Shown: positions 58,571 through 64,000 of the stretch, piece after piece
Position numbering within the stretch: the stretch's first letter is position 1
Layout of the letters: each line of letters begins with the position of its first letter
DNA from: JACVRW01 sp038323835
GTDB taxonomy: Bacteria; Actinomycetota; Thermoleophilia; Solirubrobacterales; Thermoleophilaceae
Direction: 5' to 3'
Assembly (NCBI GenBank): GCA_038323835.1
Contig: JBBQHI010000002.1
Coordinates: 134,354 to 198,353 of the forward strand
DNA length: 64,000 bases
The notes under the pieces: model-generated
What the model was told of the DNA's origin: nothing
Database searches by the model: none
Seen by the model: only the letters and a program-made list of their open reading frames with translations
Made by a program: the position numbers and the translations under genes

Positions 58571-60127
58571 TCAGGTTCCGCCGACCGGGCGCAGGGTGGG
58601 TGATTCGCGGCTGCCCTCGATGGCGAACAGCTGCACCGTGTTCGCGCCGTCGCGGAGCGAGCTCTCGGGAATCATCACGGTGAAGAGGCGGCTGGGGCTT
58701 CCCGTGAGGGCGATGGCGGGCGCAGTGGCCTCGATCGTTCCGTTGACGGCGACCGCGAGGTCGAGCGGGTCACCACTGCCGGGACCTGCCAGCCGGCCGG
58801 TCACCTTCACCGGCGGGGACTGCGAGATGAGCCGGACGTCGCGGAAACGGCCGGGGTCGTCGAGGTCAGCGCGAAGGGCGCCCGCCGGCAGCGCCGGCCA
58901 GCGCGCGGCGGGGGTCCCCTGCAGCTCGCGGTGCGGTCCGATCCCGAAGGGACCGAGGGAGCTGCCGAACAGCTTCAGCTTCAGCCGCAGCGACGCCGCG
59001 GCGCGCCGCCGGAGCGATTCTGCGCTCAGGGGAATGCGCACGCCGTTGCGGGCGATCATCACGGTCGAACGCGGGATCCGCCTCGCCGCCGGCCCGAACA
59101 CCGATCGTCCCTCGACCCTCCAGCCGGGACGGAGTTGCGCGATCCTCGCGATCGTCGGCGCGATGTCGATATTGCGGACGAGGCGGCGGTCGATCCGCCC
59201 AGCGTGCTGGAAGGGCAGCTTCACGAAAAGTGGCTTCAGGGCGATGTCGCCGACGTTCCGGCGGTTGACGTCTCGCCCGTTCCCGGGCCGGCCGAAGCTC
59301 TCGCCGTGGTCGGCGGTCACGACGATCAGCGAGCGGTCATAGAGCCCGGCGGCGTGCAGCTTGTCGAGCGCAAGCCCGAGCATGCGATCGGTGAACTCGA
59401 CGTGCAGCAGGTGTCGCTGATACTTCTGCTCGATGAGCCACGGGACCGAGCCCCAGTCGTCCTTGGACACGATGTTCTCGCTCGGCCCGTCGTAGTAGGT
59501 GTGCCCCGACGGCAGGTAGACCCACGGCGGATGCGGCAGCAGCAGGTGCTTGAAGTAGAACGTCGGGCGTCGCGATGGGCCAAAGCGCTCGAGCCAGGCC
59601 ATGAGGCGCTCCGGCCGGCCCGCGTCCAGCTCGCGCAGGATCGAGTCGCTGGTCTGCGGCCTCACGTTCGGGCAGAGCCGCTTCGGGCAGAAGCTCGTTC
59701 CCTCCTCGCTTGCCTCGATGCGGTACCGACGACTGAGCAACGTGAACAGGTTGTCCGGGTGGTTGGCGTAGTTGGGCTTTGCGAAACGCCACGATGTCCG
59801 GCCCGTGAAGATCTCTCGAAACGCACGCCCGGTCTCGTCGACGGACGTGGTGGCGTTCGGGAACCAGGTCGACCCGGCCGCGAGGCGAGCGAATGTGGGG
59901 TAGTGAACGCCGTCGATCCGCCGGTGGGCGTTGAGCAGTGACGTGCTCGGGAACGCGTCGAAGACGATCAACACCACGGGTGGACGCCCGGCGGCCGCGG
60001 CCCTTGGCACGGTCTGTGTCGAGCCGGTCGATGGCCCGATCAGCCCGAGGGCGCACCACGCGCCCACGGTGGCGGTGGTGCCCCACAGGAGAGGCCGCGT
60101 CAACCCGCGGAGAGAACGTATTGCCAT
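58571..60127 (-). CDS. Sulfatase-fold membrane-anchored hydrolase
   Basis: A 518-aa protein of the alkaline phosphatase/sulfatase superfamily. An N-terminal membrane anchor (PLLWGTTATVGAWCALGLIG) precedes the catalytic domain. Metal ligands are seen in VVLIVFDAFPSTSL, in FTDRMLGLALDKLH and in VVTADHGESFG. The CxPxR sulfatase motif is absent; Thr or Ser residues in NATTSVDETGRAF are where a phosphotransferase-type nucleophile would lie. The C-terminal 130 residues form a beta domain. It may modify or cleave cell-envelope phosphoesters. TAGGTT lies upstream of the ATG. Confidence 0.8.
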   Translation of the reverse strand: MAIRSLRGLTRPLLWGTTATVGAWCALGLIGPSTGSTQTVPRAAAAGRPPVVLIVFDAFPSTSLLNAHRRIDGVHYPTFARLAAGSTWFPNATTSVDETGRAFREIFTGRTSWRFAKPNYANHPDNLFTLLSRRYRIEASEEGTSFCPKRLCPNVRPQTSDSILRELDAGRPERLMAWLERFGPSRRPTFYFKHLLLPHPPWVYLPSGHTYYDGPSENIVSKDDWGSVPWLIEQKYQRHLLHVEFTDRMLGLALDKLHAAGLYDRSLIVVTADHGESFGRPGNGRDVNRRNVGDIALKPLFVKLPFQHAGRIDRRLVRNIDIAPTIARIAQLRPGWRVEGRSVFGPAARRIPRSTVMIARNGVRIPLSAESLRRRAAASLRLKLKLFGSSLGPFGIGPHRELQGTPAARWPALPAGALRADLDDPGRFRDVRLISQSPPVKVTGRLAGPGSGDPLDLAVAVNGTIEATAPAIALTGSPSRLFTVMIPESSLRDGANTVQLFAIEGSRESPTLRPVGGT

Positions 60128-60246
60128 GATTGGACGACAACCTAAATCGGTCAGCCCTATCGGAGCGCCGGTCACCCCGTAGGGCCGCTCACAGCTTCGA
60201 GCGCGTCGGCCAAGAGACTCGGAGCAATGGTAGGTTCGCTCTCGCG

Positions 60247-60510
60247 ATGCGATCCTTGGTCGTCCTGCTCGTCGCCGGCCTGACCTTCGCCATCGCTGTG
60301 GCACCGGCCGATGCACGGCGCGGCCACAAGCACCACAGGGCGACCACGATGGACATTCGCTCCAAGGGGAAGAAGCAGCACCGGGAAAGACTCATGAATG
60401 GCTGGGCCACCGACGGGGTCTGCGAGACCTACACCTATCCCGACGCGAGCCACTTCACGACGTGCAACGGCGCGCAACCGCCGGTCCGGAACGGGACAGT
60501 CCCGATCTGA
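60247..60510 (+). CDS. Small secreted His-rich protein
   Basis: An 87-aa exported protein: signal peptide MRSLVVLLVAGLTFAIAVAPADA, then basic/His-rich RRGHKHHRATT, KGKKQHRERLMNGWATDG and a C-terminal domain with two Cys (VCETYTYPDASHFTTCNGAQ). TAGGTT lies 10 nt before the ATG. Possibly metal-binding. Unknown family. Confidence 0.6.
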   Translation: MRSLVVLLVAGLTFAIAVAPADARRGHKHHRATTMDIRSKGKKQHRERLMNGWATDGVCETYTYPDASHFTTCNGAQPPVRNGTVPI

Positions 60511-60546
60511 GCGAGGCCGTGGAGCTTCGAACGGACTGGGCCTGGC

Positions 60547-61215
60547 CTAGCTCGTTCTCTCAAAGAGCCACGGGAGGACCGCCGCCAGCCACCGATCCGG
60601 ATCGGCAACGTGCGCGTTGTGCCCGCCGTGGTCGAGGACGGCGCAGTCCCACTCCGGATGACGGCGGACCGCTGCGAGCGCAAAGTCCACCGGGACGTGG
60701 TGGTCATCACGGGCATGCACCACGAGGATCGGGGCGTCGATGTTCGTCAGAGCAGCGTTTCGGCCTGGCGTGAGAGCAAGTCGGACAAGCGTCAAGAGCG
60801 CGCGCGCCGAACTGCTCGATCGATCGCCGGCCCCCTCCGACCCGATCGCTCTGATGTACAGCGCACGGTGTCGCAGGTAGTCGCCGATCGACGAAACCAA
60901 GCTACGACCATTGCGCGCCGGTGGATAGAAACAGCCGGTGAGGATCACGGCGCGTAGATCTCCCGGACGCAGCATCGCGATCCGCAGAGCGAGGACGCCA
61001 CCCATCGAGTGGCCGATCACGATGTCACCCGGATCGATACTGGCGTCTGCGGCCGCGAGCGCATCACCCGGGTCGCCCGGGACCTCGGGAACGCGAACGG
61101 ACCCGAACTCGGTCAACGCCCGCCGGACACCGTCCCAGTCCGCGGGTGTCCGACGAAGACCGTGCAGGCAGACGAGAGAGGGGCGGGTGACAGCATCCGG
61201 GTCCGTGTGGGTCAC
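60547..61215 (-). CDS. Alpha/beta hydrolase
   Basis: A 222-aa alpha/beta hydrolase with a complete triad region: oxyanion HGLRRTPADW, nucleophile elbow VIGHSMGGVLAL, acid in VVHARDDHHVP, and His in VLDHGGHNAHVAD. GTG start at 61215 with a TAGGCT box 8 nt upstream. Substrate unknown; esterase or lipase activity is likely. It is separated from arsM by a small hairpin. Confidence 0.88.
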   Translation of the reverse strand: MTHTDPDAVTRPSLVCLHGLRRTPADWDGVRRALTEFGSVRVPEVPGDPGDALAAADASIDPGDIVIGHSMGGVLALRIAMLRPGDLRAVILTGCFYPPARNGRSLVSSIGDYLRHRALYIRAIGSEGAGDRSSSSARALLTLVRLALTPGRNAALTNIDAPILVVHARDDHHVPVDFALAAVRRHPEWDCAVLDHGGHNAHVADPDRWLAAVLPWLFERTS

Positions 61216-61223
61216 CGGAGCCG

Positions 61224-61229
61224 AGCCTA
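61224..61229 (-). promoter_or_regulatory. -10 element, leaderless start of alpha/beta hydrolase
   Basis: TAGGCT on the minus strand ends 8 nt before the GTG at 61215. Confidence 0.45.
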
Positions 61230-61258
61230 CGCGACCGGCTCACAGCCGCTCCCAGCTT

Positions 61259-61274
61259 GAAGCGGGGGTGCTTC
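61259..61274 (-). terminator. Short hairpin after arsM
   Basis: GAAGC-GGGGGT-GCTTC, 5-bp stem 13 bp past the arsM stop, no U-run. Weak terminator candidate. Confidence 0.3.
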
Positions 61275-61286
61275 GCCGGTCGGGGA

Positions 61287-62075
61287 CTAGGAGGACGTGC
61301 CCCCGGGGGCACGGGTGGCCCGGACGATGGCCGAGGCTGCGTGCTGGTGGACCCGATGGGTCTCGCGTATCTCGACGTCGGAGAATCCGGCGCCGGCTAG
61401 CGCCCGGGCGAACTCCTTGCGCGTGAGCGCGCCCGCGATGCACCCGGTCCATTGCTTCATGTCGGCCCTGGTGGCCTCGTCCATGTCGGGGTCAGCGATC
61501 ACGTCCGAGACGGCGAACCGCCCGCCGGGGCGGAGCACGCGCGCGGCTTCCGCCAGGACCGCTGCCTTGTCGGCGGAGAGGTTGATCACGCAATTCGAGA
61601 TGACCACGTCCACACTCGCGTCGGGCAGCGGCAGCTCTTCGATGTAGCCGTTCAGGAACTCCACGTTCTCGATGCCCGCTTCCGCCGCGTTGGCGCGGGC
61701 GAGGTCCAGCATTTCTTCTGTCATGTCCAGCCCGATGGCCTTTCCGCTCGGCCCCACCCGGCGCGCCGATATGAGCACGTCGGCGCCAGCGCCGCTGCCC
61801 AGGTCGAGCACGGTCTCGCCTTTGTGCAGGTCGGCCACGGCCGTGGGAACACCGCAGCCCATCGAGGCGGCCATCGCGGCCTCGGGAGCGTCGGCGCGGG
61901 CATCCGTGGCATAGAGGCTCTCGCCGAACACGTCGCTCTCTTCAGTCCGCAGCGTGGTGGAGCCGCAGCCGCCACTGGAGCCGCAGCAGCCGTCGCTCGT
62001 GCCCTCGGCCGCGCTCTTGGCGGCGGCGGCGTAACGAGCGCGCACGGTGTCCCTCACGTCTGTTAGTTCAGCCAT
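61287..62075 (-). CDS. arsM: Arsenite S-adenosylmethionine methyltransferase
   Basis: A 262-aa ArsM. The N-terminal Cys cluster DGCCGSSGGCGSTT and GCGVPTAV, the SAM motif VLDLGSGAGADVLISARRVG, and the later Cys of SNCVINLSADK and KQWTGCIAGALT match ArsM, whose cysteines bind As(III). It methylates arsenite to volatile or less toxic species. The ATG at 62075 overlaps the last 13 bases of arsR and has GGAG 9 nt upstream, so arsR and arsM form one transcript. Confidence 0.93.
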   Translation of the reverse strand: MAELTDVRDTVRARYAAAAKSAAEGTSDGCCGSSGGCGSTTLRTEESDVFGESLYATDARADAPEAAMAASMGCGVPTAVADLHKGETVLDLGSGAGADVLISARRVGPSGKAIGLDMTEEMLDLARANAAEAGIENVEFLNGYIEELPLPDASVDVVISNCVINLSADKAAVLAEAARVLRPGGRFAVSDVIADPDMDEATRADMKQWTGCIAGALTRKEFARALAGAGFSDVEIRETHRVHQHAASAIVRATRAPGGTSS

Positions 62076-62413
62076 TGCGAAAGCTCCTTCAGGGCTTCGG
62101 GTGTGACGTAGTAGTAGGCCCACAATCCGCGCCGCTCGGAATCAACGATCCCTGCCTCGCGGAGCTTCTTCAGGTGGTGCGACAGGGTGGGCTGGGCGAT
62201 GTCGAACAGGGGCACCAGCTCGCACACGCACACCTCCCCGGCGTGCTTGCGGAGCACGTCCACGAGCTGAACCCGGATCGGGTCGGCAAGTGCCTTGGCC
62301 ACCTCGGCCATGCGGATCGCCTGCTCGCGCTCCACGTCCGGGTAGACCACGGGCTCACAACAGGGGTCGCCCGCCGAGCGCTTCGTCTTTGGGGCCAGTT
62401 CGAGATCGAGCAT
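62063..62413 (-). CDS. arsR: ArsR-family arsenic-responsive repressor
   Basis: A 116-aa SmtB/ArsR winged-helix repressor. The As(III)-binding site is visible as EVCVCELV in the recognition region, with DPCCEP near the N-terminus as further thiols. The helix-turn-helix is FDIAQPTLSHHLKKLREAGI. It likely controls both arsR-arsM and the divergent aqpS-arsC. The start is ATG 62413; a longer frame upstream overlaps the aqpS gene. Confidence 0.92.
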   Translation of the reverse strand: MLDLELAPKTKRSAGDPCCEPVVYPDVEREQAIRMAEVAKALADPIRVQLVDVLRKHAGEVCVCELVPLFDIAQPTLSHHLKKLREAGIVDSERRGLWAYYYVTPEALKELSQWLN

Positions 62414-62415
62414 AG

Positions 62416-62452
62416 ATCGAAGTCTGTCGATTTGATCGCCGATTGTCAATCG
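62416..62452. promoter_or_regulatory. Candidate ArsR operators between divergent ars genes
   Basis: ATCGA-AGTCTG-TCGAT (62416-62431) and CGATTG-T-CAATCG (62440-62452) are two dyads in the arsR/aqpS gap. On the minus strand TTGACA, 17 nt, CAGACT forms a plausible arsR promoter across them. ArsR sites are typically such AT-rich TTGA/TCAA dyads. Confidence 0.55.
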
Positions 62453-62470
62453 AATAGCTTGGCCGCCGGG

Positions 62471-63157
62471 ATGAAGCCCGACTCGCCTGACCTCGCACGC
62501 CGCTCGCTGGCCGAGGGCCTCGCGGCCTTCACGCTCGTCTTCGCCGGGTGCGGCGCGGTGGTCACCGACGCGGCACGTGTCGGCACGCTCGGAACGGTCG
62601 GCGTGGCGCTCACCTTCGGCCTCGTGATCATGGTCATGGTCTACGCCACCGGCCACCTGTCGGGGGCGCACATCAACCCGGCCGTGACCCTGGCCTTCAC
62701 GCTGACCCGCCACTTTCCCGCCCGGGACGCGGGCGCGTACATCGCCGCGCAGCTCGCCGGCGCGGTCGCCGGTGCCCTCCTGCTACTCGCTATCTGGACC
62801 GAGCAGCCCGCTCGGCTCGGGGCGACGCACCCCACCATCGGCACGGGCGGAGCGCTCGTCTACGAGATTGCGCTGACCGCGTTCCTCATGTTCGTGATCA
62901 TGGCCGTGGCCACCGACACCCGAGCGGTCGGCGCCGGGGCCGCCATCGCCATCGGCGGAACCGTCGCGCTCGACGCCCTGTTCGGCGGGCCGATCACCGG
63001 GGCGAGCATGAACCCGGCGAGATCGTTCGGCCCGGCGCTCGCCGCCGGGGAGTGGCACGACTTCTGGATCTACGTCGTCGGCCCCGTGGTTGGCGCGGCC
63101 GTGGGAGCGCTGGCCTACCAGCTCGTGCGCGGCGAGCAGGTCGGAGTCGGGTCGTAG
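62471..63157 (+). CDS. aqpS: Aquaglyceroporin of the arsenic island (AqpS-like)
   Basis: A 228-aa MIP-family channel with six helices and both NPA boxes (SGAHINPAVTLAF and GASMNPARSFGP). In rhizobia AqpS replaces an ArsB pump by letting arsenite from ArsC leak out. Its place between arsR and arsC fits that role. The arsC start shares one base with the aqpS stop. ATG start with TAGCTT at about 11 nt upstream. Confidence 0.92.
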   Translation: MKPDSPDLARRSLAEGLAAFTLVFAGCGAVVTDAARVGTLGTVGVALTFGLVIMVMVYATGHLSGAHINPAVTLAFTLTRHFPARDAGAYIAAQLAGAVAGALLLLAIWTEQPARLGATHPTIGTGGALVYEIALTAFLMFVIMAVATDTRAVGAGAAIAIGGTVALDALFGGPITGASMNPARSFGPALAAGEWHDFWIYVVGPVVGAAVGALAYQLVRGEQVGVGS

Positions 63158-63567
63158 TGGCGCGTGTTCTGTTCGTATGCCTGCACAACGCCGGGCGCTC
63201 GCAGATGAGCCGGGCGTTGTTCGAGCGAGCGGCCGGGGGGAACCACGAGGCCGAGTCCGCCGGGACCACGCCGGGCGAGCACGTCCATCCCGAGGTCGTG
63301 CACGTGATGAGCGAACTCGGCATCGACATCAGCGACGGGCAGCCGCAGAAGCTGACGCGCGAGATGGCCGAGCGCGCGGACGTGGTGGTCACCATGGGCT
63401 GCGGCGACGAGTGCCCGTACATTCCGGGCAGTCGCTACATCGACTGGGACCTGCCCGACCCGAAGGGCCGCCCGGTCGATGAGGTCCGGGCCATCCGCGA
63501 CGGCATCGCCCGCCGGGTAGTGGACCTCGTGGCCGAGCTGAACGAAACAGCGCCCAGCCAGCCCTGA
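63157..63567 (+). CDS. arsC: Arsenate reductase, LMW-phosphatase type
   Basis: A 136-aa ArsC of the low-molecular-weight tyrosine phosphatase fold. The phosphate loop is FVCLHNAGRSQMS with nucleophile Cys and Arg; Cys residues in TMGCGDECPYIPG complete the redox cascade, and DLPDPKGRP carries the general acid Asp. Electrons would come from thioredoxin or mycothiol. GTG start at 63157 overlapping aqpS by one base. Confidence 0.93.
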   Translation: MARVLFVCLHNAGRSQMSRALFERAAGGNHEAESAGTTPGEHVHPEVVHVMSELGIDISDGQPQKLTREMAERADVVVTMGCGDECPYIPGSRYIDWDLPDPKGRPVDEVRAIRDGIARRVVDLVAELNETAPSQP

Positions 63568-63630
63568 GCGGGAGAGTCCATCGCCGCGCACTAGCCCCGT
63601 CGGGATGCCATAAGGCAGCTCAGAACTTGA

Positions 63631-63701
63631 AGCGGGCGAAGGGAATCGAACCCTTACTAAGAGCTTGGAAGGCTCTTGTGCAACCACTACACCACGCCCG
63701 C
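63631..63701 (-). tRNA. tRNA-Gly (TCC)
   Basis: Minus-strand tRNA of 71 nt with acceptor GCGGGCG/CGCCCGC, D-arm GGTGTAGTGGTTGCAC, anticodon loop CTTCCAA in AGAGC/GCTCT giving TCC, and T-arm AAGGGTTCGATTCCCTT. Confidence 0.95.
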
Positions 63702-63713
63702 GGGGCACTTCGA

Positions 63714-63728
63714 TGATAGGTCCTATCA
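63714..63728. promoter_or_regulatory. Palindrome upstream of tRNA-Gly
   Basis: TGATAGG-T-CCTATCA, a perfect 7-bp dyad 13 bp upstream of the tRNA-Gly 5' end. It may overlap the -10 region of the tRNA promoter. Confidence 0.35.
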
Positions 63729-63835
63729 GCCCGAAGCGAATTCGGGCCCTGGACCGTCACCAACTGGTTCTTCGTCCGTCTCAGGCCCATCCTTGAGGCC
63801 GGCACGGACCTGGGCGGGCGGCGGTGCCGCTCGCT

Positions 63836-63841
63836 TACAGT
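63836..63841 (+). promoter_or_regulatory. -10 element, leaderless start at 63848
   Basis: TACAGT ends 6 nt before the GTG at 63848. Confidence 0.5.
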
Positions 63842-63847
63842 CGGCAC

Positions 63848-64000
63848 GTGGGCATTCGGAGCACGGTTCGTGGGATCTTGGCCGTGGTCGCGGTCCTCGC
63901 GGGCGTCGTGCTCAGCCCGTCCGCCCCCGCGGCCTCACTGGACGCAGGGCGCAGCCGGGTCGCCGGGACCGTGGACCGCGAGTTCGTCTCCTTAGGCGTC
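63848..64000 (+). CDS. Secreted protein, N-terminus only (cut by window edge)
   Basis: The first 51 codons of a gene running off the right edge. GTG start, then a signal peptide (VRGILAVVAVLAGVVLSPSA with cleavage near APAAS) and the mature start LDAGRSRVAGTVDREFVSLG. Too short to identify. The -10 box 6 nt upstream supports the start. Confidence 0.6.
   Translation, partial: MGIRSTVRGILAVVAVLAGVVLSPSAPAASLDAGRSRVAGTVDREFVSLGV

Overview
The window is uniformly very GC-rich DNA packed with short-gapped, often 4-base-overlapping (ATGA/GTGA) genes. A dcw cluster opened by mraZ, a c-di-AMP (ydaO-type) leader before an Rpf-like lysozyme, GTG/TTG starts and secreted proteins with the 'ALFVALSG.SYA' N-terminus all point to an actinobacterium. 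My best inference is the class Thermoleophilia (Solirubrobacterales-like); no 16S gene is present to settle it. I see no phage, insertion sequence, integrase, plasmid or CRISPR signature, so this reads as ordinary chromosome.

Layout. 1-4.1 kb: mraZ-rsmH-ftsL-ftsI on the minus strand behind a four-unit MraZ box. 4.3-7.2 kb: tadA-tadB-tadC pilus secretion genes. 7.4-13.6 kb: a secreted coat-like protein, a PepF-type peptidase, a methyltransferase, an M20 peptidase, an MFS exporter and a c-di-AMP riboswitch-controlled Rpf-like protein. 13.8-20.9 kb: Pro/Glu-rich membrane protein, atypical SDR, lon, rpiA, and a response regulator-kinase-CpaB operon. 21-31.7 kb: a copper protein, a Rho-like protein with a broken P-loop, and a long minus-strand operon with nitroreductase, glpD, folP, a metallophosphoesterase, cyclic 2,3-diphosphoglycerate synthetase and 2-phosphoglycerate kinase. 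31.75-38.2 kb: a cobalamin-riboswitch operon for an ECF transporter with two DUF4430 (transcobalamin beta-domain-like) secreted proteins and an EcfS subunit fused to an alpha/alpha toroid. 38.2-57.2 kb: housekeeping and accessory genes (PAP2, cupredoxin, ECF sigma/anti-sigma, HIRAN, fatty acid hydroxylase, alpha-hydroxyacid oxidase, Mn-type SOD, Fur, sensor-LuxR, TetR, MetE-like, LysE) with tRNAs Glu, Leu and Pro. 57.3-64 kb: an internally deleted hydrolase, an MBL protein, a sulfatase-like protein, a divergent arsenic island (arsR-arsM / aqpS-arsC) and tRNA-Gly.

How things work together. The B12 operon is the clearest candidate for a little-described system: the two halves of animal transcobalamin (alpha/alpha barrel and beta domain) appear as separate modules, one fused to the membrane substrate-binding subunit and one on secreted or lipid-anchored partners, all under B12 control. 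The cDPG pair suggests that this bacterium can make a solute best known from hyperthermophilic methanogens.

Two non-coding patterns run through the window: (i) a dispersed palindromic repeat of about 45 bp (nine units at eight loci) whose stem shows compensatory changes and which sits against gene ends, and (ii) a second hairpin family (three copies) with a GGGGTTTGG outer stem and a CGTATGA-like loop. Many genes have a TANNNT hexamer 6-8 nt before the start codon and no Shine-Dalgarno sequence, as expected for leaderless mRNAs.
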